A stretch of DNA of 64,000 nucleotides from Pseudomonadota bacterium (GTDB lineage Bacteria > Pseudomonadota > Gammaproteobacteria > JAKAQQ01): contig JAJZIH010000008.1 of NCBI GenBank assembly GCA_021810635.1, positions 22,814-86,813 of the forward strand, in the 5' to 3' direction. Positions 40,810 through 50,818 of the stretch are shown here, one piece after another. The notes under the pieces are model-generated. The model was not told the DNA's origin. It did not search any database and worked only from the letters and a program-made list of their open reading frames with translations. A program made the position numbers and the translations under genes. The stretch's first letter is position 1, and each line of letters begins with the position of its first letter.

Positions 40810-41058
40810 ATTGGTCATCACTGCAAAAAAGGTATAGCTTTGGATGGAAAACCCTGCTCGGCTGAAGAACAAAACGAACGTTGGGCTTCCCCTGAAACGT
40901 GTCGAGAACATCAGGGTATGTTTGATAGAAGTGCGTGCCAATGATGGCTCGCGTGATGCGCGAACAATGTTCTTGGAGGAGATCAAATACCGAGTTCCCC
41001 TCAGACCAGAGAGCGTTCGTGCCAGCTTCGTATTGCTCGATATCAGTTTCAAAGGTCT
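40810..41058 (-). pseudogene. Phospholipase D-like domain fragment, truncated at both ends
   Basis: Minus frame: ETDIEQYEAGTNALWSEGNSVFDLLQEHCSRITRAIIGTHFYQTYPDVLDTFQGKPNVRFVLQPSRVFHPKLYLF (HxKxY core); no start codon. Confidence 0.5.
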
Positions 41059-41063
41059 ATCTC

Positions 41064-41106
41064 CTTGAGCCACCTCGGGCAGCCCTGCCCACCGAGGTGG
41101 CTCAAG
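41064..41106. repeat. Perfect 15-bp inverted repeat with 13-nt loop
   Basis: CTTGAGCCACCTCGG - gcagccctgccca - CCGAGGTGGCTCAAG. Confidence 0.95.
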
Positions 41107-41221
41107 CAGGCCCGCGCGCGAAAACCCTGGCGGGCCTACGCCGCGATGTCTCTCTGGCGGTGGGCGGCGGCCGGACCCGGGGAGGTCACGGCGGGTGCCC
41201 GCCCAACGGCATCGGCCGAAG

Positions 41222-41893
41222 TCACCAGATCGCCGGGGTCCAGTTTTCCTCTTTGCCGCCCTTGAGCGCGCCGACCCGGATCACGGTGGGGCTGACATAG
41301 TAGTAGGGTGGGACCGGCAGATTGAGCGGGGCCGGGGAGCCCACGAGAACGCGTCCCGCGAAGTCATACATGGAGCCGTGGCACGGGCAGTGGAAGCCGC
41401 CCTTCCAGGACGGGCCCAACGATCCGCCGGGTTGCGGAACGTAGTCCGGGATGCAGCCCAGATGGGTGCAGATGCCGATCAGGACGAGATACTCCCTCTT
41501 GATCGAACGCCAGTACTGGTAGACCCCGGAAGGCATGTTCGGCGGTTGCTGCGGCTGGCGGTTGTGCGGATCCTTGAGGACGGGATCCATGCCGGGCAGG
41601 ATGCCCAACTGCTCGGGCGTCCGTCTCAGAACCCAGGCCGGCTTGTGCCGCCAGAGCACCGTGACGAGTTCCGCCGGCTTGATCTTGCTGATGTCGATAT
41701 CGACCGGGCTGCCGGCCGCTACCGCCTTGCGGCTCGGGTTCATCGACCCAATGAAGGGTACCGACGCCGAGGCCACGCCGATGGCGCCGAGCACCGTGGT
41801 CGCTGAAATGAGGAAGCGGCGACGGGTCCGGTCAACGGCTTCTTCGGCCGTCTCCGGAGCGGCGGGGGGCACGGACTCGGAGGGGTGTTTCAC
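41222..41893 (-). CDS. petA: Ubiquinol-cytochrome c reductase Rieske iron-sulfur subunit
   Basis: TRRRFL Tat motif; CTHLGC and CPCHGS cluster ligands. Confidence 0.95.
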   Translation of the reverse strand: MKHPSESVPPAAPETAEEAVDRTRRRFLISATTVLGAIGVASASVPFIGSMNPSRKAVAAGSPVDIDISKIKPAELVTVLWRHKPAWVLRRTPEQLGILPGMDPVLKDPHNRQPQQPPNMPSGVYQYWRSIKREYLVLIGICTHLGCIPDYVPQPGGSLGPSWKGGFHCPCHGSMYDFAGRVLVGSPAPLNLPVPPYYYVSPTVIRVGALKGGKEENWTPAIW

Positions 41894-42162
41894 GGGGGAT
41901 CTCCTGGGGACTCAGGCAACCGGAGGGAACCGGCCCGACCAATTATACCCGCCGCGGACCGAGCGCGAACTCAAGGCGGGATGGAGTGGCGATTGTCGTC
42001 CGCGGCTCCGCGGCGTGCGCGATGATCCTGGGGAGCCTTCCTCCCCCGGCCATTGGGGGAGCATGCGGCGACCTGGGCGGCCGGCCCCGGTCCCGCATCC
42101 GGAGGCCGGAACGGGAGCTCCCGACCGGTTCTGCAGCAGGCGTGGTGAGGCCCCCTCGCGGT

Positions 42163-42825
42163 TCAGGCCAAAAGTGAGCGGCCCTGATGCACGGCCTCGT
42201 CCGGGGTCCGATCCGGGGCAGCCGGCACCTGCATGCCGATCTGGACGGCCGGCCGGGAGCCGACCCGTCCGAGCCAGGCGATCAGCGCGTCGAGCCCCTC
42301 CATCCGGATCCCCGCCCACTCGTGAGAGGCGACCCAGGGGTAGGTCGCGATGTCGGCGATGGAGTAGTCGCTCGCGAGATACGCCTCGGCGCCGAGTCGG
42401 CGGTCGAGGACCTCGTAAAGCCTCCGGGTCTCGCGCTGGTAGCGGTCGATGGCATAGGGGATCCGTTCCGGCGCGTAGCGGGAGAACACGTTGGCCTGCC
42501 CCTGCATGGGCCCGATCCCGGCCATCTGGAAAAAAAGCCACTGAAGGACCCGGGAGCGGCCACGGGGATCGACCGGCAAAAGGCGTCCGGTCTTTTCCGC
42601 CAGATAGACGAGAATGGCGCCCGATTCGAAAACGGCGAAATCCCCCTCCTCGCGGTCGACCAGGGTCGGGATGCGGCCGTTCGGATTGAGTGCGAGATAG
42701 GCCGGCGTTTTCTGTTCCAGCGCGGACAGGTCGAGTGCATGGACAGTGTAGGGCAGGCCGAGTTCCTCAAGGGCGATCGAAACTTTCCGGCCGTTTGGGG
42801 TGGGGGCGGTGTAGAGGTCGTACAT
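42163..42825 (-). CDS. Glutathione S-transferase family protein (YfcG/YghU-like)
   Basis: [29 protein letters not shown]...[34 protein letters not shown]. Confidence 0.9.
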   Translation of the reverse strand: MYDLYTAPTPNGRKVSIALEELGLPYTVHALDLSALEQKTPAYLALNPNGRIPTLVDREEGDFAVFESGAILVYLAEKTGRLLPVDPRGRSRVLQWLFFQMAGIGPMQGQANVFSRYAPERIPYAIDRYQRETRRLYEVLDRRLGAEAYLASDYSIADIATYPWVASHEWAGIRMEGLDALIAWLGRVGSRPAVQIGMQVPAAPDRTPDEAVHQGRSLLA

Positions 42826-42852
42826 CGGAGACTCCTGGGGACGAGGGCCGGG

Positions 42853-43641
42853 TCAGTCCACTGTGCGTAAAGTGGCCTGCGCGAGGGCGTGGAGATGGGA
42901 TTCCAGGCGGGCCGGGTCCCGGGATTTTTCGATCAGGCTGGATCCCACGATCACCCCATCCGCCCCCTGAGCCAAAGCCGCGCGCACGTCGGCGGGCGAG
43001 GAGATGCCGAAGCCGACGAGACCGGGCGGGGCCCCCAGGGCCCTCAGGGTTTCGAAGAGTCGGGCCTGGGGCCGGCCGGCCCCCCGCTCCGTGCCGGTCA
43101 CTCCGCTCCGGCTCACGACGTAGGTATAGCCCGAACCGAGTTTCGCGATCAGGGCCAGGGTCGCCTCCGGCGCATTGGGGGGAGCGATCAGGACCGCCGC
43201 GAGGCCGGCCTGCCGGGCTGCGGCCACGTAGGGTCCGGCTTCTTCCGCCGGCACGTCCGGGATGAGCACCGAGTCCGCTCCGGCCGCCTCAACCTGCCGG
43301 TAGAAACGTTCCGGTCCCGGCTGGTAGACCAGGTTGGCGTAAACCAGCAGTCCGATCGGCAGCTCCGGATGCTCCGCGCGCAGACGGCTCACCGTGGCGA
43401 GTCCCGAATCGATACGGGCACCGGCCGCGAGCGCCTCGTGGCTCGCCGTCTGGATGACCGGTCCGTCGGCGATGGGATCGGAGAAGGGCAGACCGAGTTC
43501 CAGGGCATCGGCGTGGGGGAGGAGGGCCTCGATCCACGCGAGCGAGCGGGCCGGGGTCGGATATCCCAGGACGGCAAAGGGGACGAGGGCACCCCGGCGC
43601 TCGCGCGCCAAGCGGTCGAAGAGGCGGGTGTAACGGCTCAC
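42853..43641 (-). CDS. trpA: Tryptophan synthase alpha chain
   Basis: [21 protein letters not shown]...[12 protein letters not shown]...VVSRSGVTG. Confidence 0.95.
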   Translation of the reverse strand: MSRYTRLFDRLARERRGALVPFAVLGYPTPARSLAWIEALLPHADALELGLPFSDPIADGPVIQTASHEALAAGARIDSGLATVSRLRAEHPELPIGLLVYANLVYQPGPERFYRQVEAAGADSVLIPDVPAEEAGPYVAAARQAGLAAVLIAPPNAPEATLALIAKLGSGYTYVVSRSGVTGTERGAGRPQARLFETLRALGAPPGLVGFGISSPADVRAALAQGADGVIVGSSLIEKSRDPARLESHLHALAQATLRTVD

Positions 43642-44843
43642 GGCGGGTTCTCCTCGAGCCCGGCTTGCACATGGGCGAGGTCCTTGTCACCCCGTCCCGA
43701 TAGGTTGACCAGGAGGCGGGCCGGGGCGGGACGGGTGCGCGCGAGCCGCTGGCAGTAGGCCAGGGCATGGGCCGACTCGAGGGCCGGGATGATGCCCTCG
43801 TCGCGGGCGAGCTGGCGGAAGGCGGAGAGAGCCTCGTCGTCGGTGGCCAACTCGTAGTGGACCCGTCCGGTCTCATGGAGATGGACATGCTCGGGACCCA
43901 CACCCGGATAATCCAGTCCGGCCGAGATGCTGTGCGACTCGAGAATCTGGCCCTCCCCGTCGGTCAGGATCAGGGTTTCGGCCCCATGCAGGATGCCGGG
44001 CCGTCCGCCGCTGATCGTGGCGCCATGGCGGCCGCTCGCCAGCCCCGCTCCACCTGCCTCGACACCGACGAGCGCAACATCGGGATCTTCGAGAAACGCC
44101 CGGAAGATGCCCAGCGCGTTCGAGCCGCCGCCGATGCAGGCCACGACCCGGTCCGGAAGAGCTCCACCGGTCTGTTCCAGGAACTGGACGCGGGCCTCGT
44201 CCCCGATGATGCGCTGGAACTCGCCCACGAGCGTTGGAAAAGGATGCGGACCCGCGACCGTGCCCACCAGATAATGGGTATCTCCGTAGCTCGCCGCCCA
44301 GTCGCGCAGGGCCTCGTTCATGGCATCCTTGAGGGTGGCGCTGCCAGCCGTGACGGAAATGACTTCGGCACCGAAGAGTTTCATGCGGAAGACATTGGGG
44401 GCCTGGCGCGCGCAGTCGGTGGCACCCATGTAGATGCGGACCGGGATCCGGAACAGGGCACCGGCCAGCGCGACCGCGACGCCGTGCTGCCCGGCCCCGG
44501 TTTCCGCGATGACCCGGGTTTTGCCCATGCGGCGGGCGAGCAGCATCTGGGCCAGGACCTGGTTGGTTTTGTGCGCTCCTCCGTGCAGGAGGTCCTCGCG
44601 TTTGAGGTAGATTTCAAGCCCCGAGCCGGCCAGAAAATTGCGGCAGCGGGTGAGGGGTGTCGGCCGACCGGCGAAATTCCGGAGGAGTCCGGCCAACTCC
44701 GCCTGGAAGGCGGGATCGGCGCGGGCATCCCGGAAGGCCCGATCGAGCTCGTCCAAGGCAGGGACCAGGATTTCGGGGACGTAACGGCCGCCCCAGCGGC
44801 CGAAACGGCCGGGATGCGGAGCCGGGGCGGTGGGGATGGTCAT
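43638..44843 (-). CDS. trpB: Tryptophan synthase beta chain
   Basis: [15 protein letters not shown]...[17 protein letters not shown]...[14 protein letters not shown]. Confidence 0.96.
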   Translation of the reverse strand: MTIPTAPAPHPGRFGRWGGRYVPEILVPALDELDRAFRDARADPAFQAELAGLLRNFAGRPTPLTRCRNFLAGSGLEIYLKREDLLHGGAHKTNQVLAQMLLARRMGKTRVIAETGAGQHGVAVALAGALFRIPVRIYMGATDCARQAPNVFRMKLFGAEVISVTAGSATLKDAMNEALRDWAASYGDTHYLVGTVAGPHPFPTLVGEFQRIIGDEARVQFLEQTGGALPDRVVACIGGGSNALGIFRAFLEDPDVALVGVEAGGAGLASGRHGATISGGRPGILHGAETLILTDGEGQILESHSISAGLDYPGVGPEHVHLHETGRVHYELATDDEALSAFRQLARDEGIIPALESAHALAYCQRLARTRPAPARLLVNLSGRGDKDLAHVQAGLEENPP

Positions 44844-46228
44844 GGGGCACTCCGTCCGCGGCGCGGAAGGTTCTTGAGACGGTCGAAGAGCCGGGTCAGG
44901 AGTTGCGCGTCCTTCCGTCCGGGCGACTCCTCGACCGCCGAGTTGACGTCGATGAGCCAGGGATCGAGCGAACGGGCTGCCTCGATCCGGTCGGGACCGA
45001 TGCCGCCCGCGATGACCGCCCGGGAAAGTTCCGGCCAGAGACGGGCACGGGCGAGATCGAAAGGGATCCCGGTGCCGCCGAAGCGGATCCCGTTCGTAGT
45101 ATCCAAGACCAGGCGGTCCGCGCCGCACGAGGCCGCCGTGACGGGAGTGGCGTCCCAGGGAACGGCCTTCCAGAGCGCCACATCCGCCGGCAGATTTTCC
45201 CGGAGCGCATCCAGCACGCCCCGCGGCTCATCCCCGTGCAACTGGACGGCCGCCAGCCCGAGCGTACGGGCGCATTCGGCCATGACGCCGGGTTCGGCAT
45301 CCCGGAAGACGCCCACCCAGGCGAGCGGAGCCGATCCCACCAGGGTCTGCGCCTGCTCCCGGGTGACGGCGCGAGGTGAACCGGACACGAAGTTGAGCCC
45401 GCCGTGGGTGGCCCCGAGCGTCCACGCCAGACGGGCATCTTCGGGACGGGTCAGTCCACAAACCTTGACCTGCCCGAGGCGGAGGGCCCGGGCCGCGAGC
45501 TCGATCCGGGGTGCCCGCATGAGGGTGCTGCCCACGAGGAAGCCGTCGACCAGGGGTCCCAGTTCGCGCAGGTGGGCGTGGGTCTCGATTCCGGATTCGG
45601 CGATGACCGAAAGTCCGGGCGGGACCTTGGGGGCGAGACGCCGCGTGGTCTCGAGGTTGACCTCGAACGTCCTGAGATTGCGGTTGTTGATCCCGAGGAG
45701 ATCGCATCCGAGACGGAGCGCCCGCTCCAGCTCCGCCTCGTCATGGACTTCGGTGAGTGCGTCGAGGCCGAGCTCGCGAGCAAGTGCGAGGCAGTCGGAG
45801 TAGCACGAATCGTCGAGGACGGATAGCATGAGCAGCACGGCATCCGCCCCGTAACGGCGGGCCTCGAGCACCTCATAGGGATCGACGAGGATGTCCTTGC
45901 GCAAAAGCGGCAGGGGGCTGTGTTCGCGCCAGAAGGAAAGATCCGCCAGGCTGCCCTTGAAGAACCGTTCTTCCGTGAGGACCGAGACCGCATCCGCCCA
46001 CGCGTTGTAGGTCTTGGCCAGGTCGGCGAGGTCAGCTGCGGGGCGGAGCGCGCCGGCCGAGGGCGAGGCGCGCTTGCACTCCAGGATGAGGGTCAATCCG
46101 GGGGCCTTGAGGCGCCGACCGAGGGGGTTCCGGCCCAGGGTGAGTCCCCGGCGGAGCTCGGCCTCCGGGACGAGCCGCCTGCGCCCGGCCACGACCTCCC
46201 GCTTGTGGGCGACGATCGCCTCAAGCAC
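44840..46228 (-). CDS. trpCF: Bifunctional indole-3-glycerol phosphate synthase / phosphoribosylanthranilate isomerase
   Basis: IGPS domain ([15 protein letters not shown]...[14 protein letters not shown]) fused to PRAI ([16 protein letters not shown]...VQLHGDE). Confidence 0.95.
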   Translation of the reverse strand: MLEAIVAHKREVVAGRRRLVPEAELRRGLTLGRNPLGRRLKAPGLTLILECKRASPSAGALRPAADLADLAKTYNAWADAVSVLTEERFFKGSLADLSFWREHSPLPLLRKDILVDPYEVLEARRYGADAVLLMLSVLDDSCYSDCLALARELGLDALTEVHDEAELERALRLGCDLLGINNRNLRTFEVNLETTRRLAPKVPPGLSVIAESGIETHAHLRELGPLVDGFLVGSTLMRAPRIELAARALRLGQVKVCGLTRPEDARLAWTLGATHGGLNFVSGSPRAVTREQAQTLVGSAPLAWVGVFRDAEPGVMAECARTLGLAAVQLHGDEPRGVLDALRENLPADVALWKAVPWDATPVTAASCGADRLVLDTTNGIRFGGTGIPFDLARARLWPELSRAVIAGGIGPDRIEAARSLDPWLIDVNSAVEESPGRKDAQLLTRLFDRLKNLPRRGRSAP

Positions 46229-47237
46229 GGGTTGCGACCTCCCGGAGGCGGGTCAGGATGTTCCGGGCGCCTCCGGCCGCGAGCGTCGCATACGCCTGTT
46301 CGGCCCCTTCCCGGAGGGTCTCGCAGCGGCCGGCAATCCAGAGCAGGGCCCCCGTATTGAGCGCCACCGACCAGGCGTACGCCGGCTTGGCCCGGCCGTC
46401 CAGGAGATCGGCGAGCGCGCGAGCATTGGCGGCTGCATCGCTGCCCTGGAGTGCCGCGAGCGGGTAGCTCGGAATGCCGAGCGATGCCGGTTCGAGGATC
46501 TGGTTCTCGATCACGCCGTCGCGGAGCAGGCTCAGGCGGGTCGGTCCGTGGAGCGCCATCTCGTCAATCCCCGAGCCGTGCAGCACGATGGCGCGGGTCC
46601 GGCCGAGTTCGGCGAGCGCTTGGGCCATGGGTTCCGTGCAGTCTGGATCATAGACGCCGACCAGCTGGATGGGCGGTCGCGCCGGGTTGAGCAGCGGGCC
46701 CAGGAGGTTGAACAGGGTTCGGATCCCGAGCGCACGGCGGACCGGCATGGCATGGCGCAGGCCCGGGTGGTACTGGGGGGCGAAGAGGAAGCAGAGTCCG
46801 GCCTCGTCCAGACAGGCGCGGGCTTGCTCCGGCGCAAGTTGCAGCGGAATGCCGAGCGCTTCGAACACGTCGGCGGATCCCGACCGTGAGGAGACCGACC
46901 GGTTTCCATGCTTGGCGATTGGCAAGCCACATGCCGCCGCGAGGAACGCGACGCCCGTCGAGATATTGAGGGTTCCCTGCCGGTCGCCTCCGGTCCCGCA
47001 GCTGTCGGCGAACGCATAGTCGGGAGCGGGGAAGGGTTTGGCGACTCCAATCAGGGTCCGGGCAAAGGCGGCCATTTCGCCTCCGGATTCCCGTTTGGCG
47101 CGGAATGCCACGACGAGGCCGGCCAGCTCCGCGGGATCCATCGTGCCCATGACCAGGGACTCGCAAACGGCGGCAATCTCCTGTGCCGGCAGTTCGTGTC
47201 CCGCGAGGAGCGATTCGAGTCGGGCACCCGGGTCCAT
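46221..47237 (-). CDS. trpD: Anthranilate phosphoribosyltransferase
   Basis: FADSCGTGGDRQGTLNISTGVAFLAAACGLPIAKHGNRSVSSRSGSADVFEALG. Confidence 0.96.
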   Translation of the reverse strand: MDPGARLESLLAGHELPAQEIAAVCESLVMGTMDPAELAGLVVAFRAKRESGGEMAAFARTLIGVAKPFPAPDYAFADSCGTGGDRQGTLNISTGVAFLAAACGLPIAKHGNRSVSSRSGSADVFEALGIPLQLAPEQARACLDEAGLCFLFAPQYHPGLRHAMPVRRALGIRTLFNLLGPLLNPARPPIQLVGVYDPDCTEPMAQALAELGRTRAIVLHGSGIDEMALHGPTRLSLLRDGVIENQILEPASLGIPSYPLAALQGSDAAANARALADLLDGRAKPAYAWSVALNTGALLWIAGRCETLREGAEQAYATLAAGGARNILTRLREVATRA

Positions 47238-47246
47238 CAGCGGAGC

Positions 47247-47861
47247 CTAGGGATAAGCCGGGCGGCGCCGGGCCCAGTCGAGCGCGCGGACGATGAGCGT
47301 GTGACCGAGCGGGGTCAGGATGGATTCGGGATGGAACTGCAGCCCCAGGATCGGATCGTGCTCGTGTTCCATGGCCATGAGCACCTCGTGGGATCCGTCG
47401 AGCGACCAGGCGCTTTTCCGGAAATGGGGCGGCAGGCGGTCGACCACGAGGGAGTGATAGCGGCCAGCCGTGAACGGGACGGGCAGGTCCTGCCAAAGAC
47501 CGCGGCCGTCATGGAAAATGGCGGCCGGCTTGCCATGGACGAGGAGGGGGGCCGCCCCGACGCTTCCGCCCAGAGCTTGGGCGATCGCTTGGTGGCCGAG
47601 GCAGATGCCCAGAAGCGGGATCCTCCCTGCCTGTGACCGGATGAGGTCGACGAGGCAGCCGGCCCCCTCCGGCCGGCCGGGCCCCGGCGACAGCACGACG
47701 AGCGTAGGCGGACGGACGGCCAGCCGGTCGGTCAGCGATTCAAGGGGGGTGTCGTTGCGCCAGATCTCAATTGTGGCTCCTGCCGACTGGAACTCGTCGA
47801 CCAGGTTATAGGTGAAGGAATCGAAGTTATCGATGAACAGAACGTGGGTGTCGGTCATCAT
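47247..47861 (-). CDS. trpG: Anthranilate synthase component II (glutamine amidotransferase)
   Basis: LFIDNFDSFTYNLVDEF...VVLSPGPGRPEGAG...LLGICLGHQAIAQALGG. Confidence 0.95.
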   Translation of the reverse strand: MMTDTHVLFIDNFDSFTYNLVDEFQSAGATIEIWRNDTPLESLTDRLAVRPPTLVVLSPGPGRPEGAGCLVDLIRSQAGRIPLLGICLGHQAIAQALGGSVGAAPLLVHGKPAAIFHDGRGLWQDLPVPFTAGRYHSLVVDRLPPHFRKSAWSLDGSHEVLMAMEHEHDPILGLQFHPESILTPLGHTLIVRALDWARRRPAYP

Positions 47862-49459
47862 GGGCCAGAATCTCCGCGGGTCCTCTCGATGGCTTCGAGA
47901 ACGGCTTCCGCCTTGCGACGGGTCTCGTCACTTTCCTGGACGGGATCCGAATCCGCGACCACGCCGCATCCGGCCTGGACCCAGGCCTGTCCGTGGGCCA
48001 CCCAGGCCGAGCGGATGACGATCGCGGTATCGAGGTTCCCGCGCAGATCCAGGTAGCCCACGGCTCCGCCGTAGGGACCCCGGGGATGGGGTTCACGGTT
48101 GCGCAACAATTGCATGGCGCGGATCTTGGGGGCACCGGTCAGCGTGCCCATGTTGAGACAGGCCTGATAGGCATGCAGGGCATCCAGGTCCGGATCCAGG
48201 GTGCCCTGGACCCGGGAGACGAGATGCATGACGTGGGAATAGCGTTCCACCGCCATGAGCTCGGTGACGGTCCGGGTACCCGGTTGCGAGACCCGGGCCA
48301 CGTCGTTCCGGGCCAGGTCGATCAGCATGGCATGTTCGGCCAGTTCCTTGGCGCTCAGCCGGAGCTCGAGTTCCAGCCGGGCGTCCCGGTCGGCGTCCAG
48401 CGATCCGTCCGGATGGAGGGCGCGGGGTCGGGTGCCGGCGATCGGCCGGATCTCGACCCGTGACTCGGCGGCGCTGACCTTGAGCGCGCTCTCCGGGGAG
48501 GCTCCGAAAAGGATCCCGTCCCCATCTTCCAGGAAGAACATGTAGGGGCTCGGGTTGAGTTGTCGCAGTTCGGCATAGGCGCGCAGCGGGTCCGGGCAGG
48601 CGGTTTCGAACCGGCGCGAGGGGACGATCTGGAAGACTTCTCCCCGGGCGATCTCGTCCTTGAAATCCCGGACGATGGTGGCGAAAGCCTCGTCGGAAAG
48701 GGTCGTCCGGTCGCTATGGGCGCCAGGTCGTGCCGGGCGGGGGCGGTTTTGTAAGACCGGGTCCGGCGTGGAGCGGATCAGGCGTTCGAGTTCGGTCAGG
48801 CGCCGCCGGGCCGTGAGCTCCAGGTCCTGGGGCGGGTCATCGCCGAAGACCACGGTCGTGATCGTGGTCGAGCCTTGGGCGTGGTTGATCAGAACCCGGG
48901 TTTCGCAGAGATGGAACTCGAAGTCCGCGACCGGCCGTTCCGCGGCCTGGCGCGGCGGCAGGGATTCGAAGCGGTCCGCGAGATCGTAGGCGAACAGGCC
49001 GTAGGCGTGGACACTTTCAAGGGTTTTCGAGTCCGCCTGCCAGCTCCATAAAAGGGCGCGCAGCGGATCGAACGGACCGGCGGCCCGCAGTCGCGCCGCC
49101 TCATCGAGCGTCCGGGGGGCGGGCTCGACGGGGAAGCGGAATCCCCCATCGGGCAGTTCGCGGGCGCCGTCCGTCCATCCGGCGCGGCGCAGGCTGTCCA
49201 AGGCAAACCGACCGTTGGCGGTGAGGGGATGCCAGTCGACCGTATCCCCGACCAGCCGGCACCGGATGGCCGGGTCGACATAGAGGAGGCTCTGGGCCTC
49301 GCGCTTTTCAGTTTGGTCGGCCGTCTCGAACAGGGCACGCGGGCACGGATCGGCGGATGCCCGCAGGCGGACGAACAGAGCCAGGGGATCGGGCAGGTGA
49401 TCGAGGCGGCGGGACAGGGTGCGCAGTCCGGGCTTCGTCGGTGGTGAAGGGGTCGTCAT
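47858..49459 (-). CDS. trpE: Anthranilate synthase component I
   Basis: EIARGEVFQIVPSRRF...NPSPYMFFLEDGDGILFGASPE...GTLTGAPKIRAMQLL...GPYGGAVGYLD. Confidence 0.95.
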   Translation of the reverse strand: MTTPSPPTKPGLRTLSRRLDHLPDPLALFVRLRASADPCPRALFETADQTEKREAQSLLYVDPAIRCRLVGDTVDWHPLTANGRFALDSLRRAGWTDGARELPDGGFRFPVEPAPRTLDEAARLRAAGPFDPLRALLWSWQADSKTLESVHAYGLFAYDLADRFESLPPRQAAERPVADFEFHLCETRVLINHAQGSTTITTVVFGDDPPQDLELTARRRLTELERLIRSTPDPVLQNRPRPARPGAHSDRTTLSDEAFATIVRDFKDEIARGEVFQIVPSRRFETACPDPLRAYAELRQLNPSPYMFFLEDGDGILFGASPESALKVSAAESRVEIRPIAGTRPRALHPDGSLDADRDARLELELRLSAKELAEHAMLIDLARNDVARVSQPGTRTVTELMAVERYSHVMHLVSRVQGTLDPDLDALHAYQACLNMGTLTGAPKIRAMQLLRNREPHPRGPYGGAVGYLDLRGNLDTAIVIRSAWVAHGQAWVQAGCGVVADSDPVQESDETRRKAEAVLEAIERTRGDSGP

Positions 49460-50466
49460 GGGAGGTTGCGTCCGAACAGTTGCGCGAGCGGTCGGAGTTC
49501 ACGCATGAGGCGGATGAAACCCTGGGGGTCGAGGGATTGCCGGCCGTCCGACCAGGCCCGGGTCGGGTCCGGGTGGACTTCGATGAGCAGTCCGTCGGCC
49601 CCGGCGGCGAGTGCTGCCTTGCTGAGCGGGGGGACCAGTTCGGATAGCCCGGTGCCGTGTGACGGGTCGACCAAAACCGGCAGGTGCGTTTTGATCTTGA
49701 GCCAGGCCACGGCGTTGAGGTCAAGGGTATTGCGGGTGGCCGTTTCAAAGGTCCGGATTCCGCGTTCGCAGAGAATGACCGCTTCGTTGCCGGCATCGAC
49801 GATGTACTCGGCCGCGAGCAGGAGTTCTTCCAGAGTGGCCGCAAACCCCCGTTTCAGGATGACGGGGAGCTTCTGGGAACCCACGGCCTTGAGCAGCGAG
49901 AAGTTGTGCATGTTGCGGGCTCCCACCTGCAGGACCTGGACCGACTCGGTCATGGCCGGCAGGTCTTCAGCATCCATGATCTCGGTGATGACGGGCAGAT
50001 GGTGGGGGAGAGCGGCCTCGCGCAACAGGCGCAGACCGCTTCGCCCGTGTCCCTGGAAGCTGTACGGGCTCGTGCGGGGTTTGAAGGCGCCGCCGCGGAG
50101 TCCGTGGGCTCCGGCGGCGCGGACCGTGGCGGCGATCGACTGCATCTGTTCCGGCGTTTCGACGGCGCAGGGCCCTGCGATCACGACGAACGACTCGCCT
50201 CCGACCGTGACGTCCCCGAGCGGAACGAGCGTGTCGTGCGGATGGAGCGCCCGGGCCACCCGCTTGTAGGGAGCGGCATCGCGGATGCATTCCTCGACGT
50301 AGGGATGGATCGCGAAGCGTTCGGTGATCTCTGGAGGGCCCACCAGCGCCAGGGCACGCCGGTCAAGACCCGGCAGCGGAACCACCTCGAGCCGGGCCGC
50401 CTTGAGTTCCTCGACGAAGCGGTTTTGAACGTCGGGATCGAGGCCGGGTTTGAGAATGAGGTACAT
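49456..50466 (-). CDS. aroF: 3-deoxy-7-phosphoheptulonate synthase (type I-beta, ferredoxin-like N-domain)
   Basis: VVIAGPCAVETPEQ...LRGGAFKPRTSPYSFQG...VLVDPSHGTG. Confidence 0.93.
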   Translation of the reverse strand: MYLILKPGLDPDVQNRFVEELKAARLEVVPLPGLDRRALALVGPPEITERFAIHPYVEECIRDAAPYKRVARALHPHDTLVPLGDVTVGGESFVVIAGPCAVETPEQMQSIAATVRAAGAHGLRGGAFKPRTSPYSFQGHGRSGLRLLREAALPHHLPVITEIMDAEDLPAMTESVQVLQVGARNMHNFSLLKAVGSQKLPVILKRGFAATLEELLLAAEYIVDAGNEAVILCERGIRTFETATRNTLDLNAVAWLKIKTHLPVLVDPSHGTGLSELVPPLSKAALAAGADGLLIEVHPDPTRAWSDGRQSLDPQGFIRLMRELRPLAQLFGRNLP

Positions 50467-50477
50467 GCAACGCTCCT

Positions 50478-50509
50478 AAAAACGGACGGCCCGCATTGCG
50501 GGCCGTCCG
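50478..50509 (-). terminator. Intrinsic terminator upstream of aroF-trp operon (candidate attenuator)
   Basis: Minus strand CGGACGGCCCGC-AAT-GCGGGCCGTCCG-TTTTT, then AGGAG SD and aroF ATG. Confidence 0.9.
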
Positions 50510-50531
50510 GAAAGAAGGGGAGGGATGCCCG

Positions 50532-50612
50532 CTAGGGGGAAGGCAGCCGCCACCAGGTCCACGTCCCCGGACGGCATTCTGCCCGAAGCAGGGCGGGGAT
50601 CCCGCCAGCCAC
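50532..50612 (-). promoter_or_regulatory. Candidate Trp leader peptide (26 codons, GTG start)
   Basis: MAGGIPALLRAECRPGTWTWWRLPSP*: three Trp codons (TGG ACC TGG TGG) just 5' of the terminator. Confidence 0.6.
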
Positions 50613-50818
50613 GCCCGCAGCCGCCGGATCCACGGTTGCAGAGAGGAGACCTGGACTGGTTTTCTCTAGAATCAACGCACCCTCGACCGATGACCCACGA
50701 AGACAGCGGAGAAGCGGACGAATCCATGATAGCCTGAAGCGGGAGGGCTGACAAGAAGCGGCCTCATGACCCGTCCGGGCAGAACCCCGGACGGCGGAGT
50801 ATTGCGCGGGGTGCCAGG

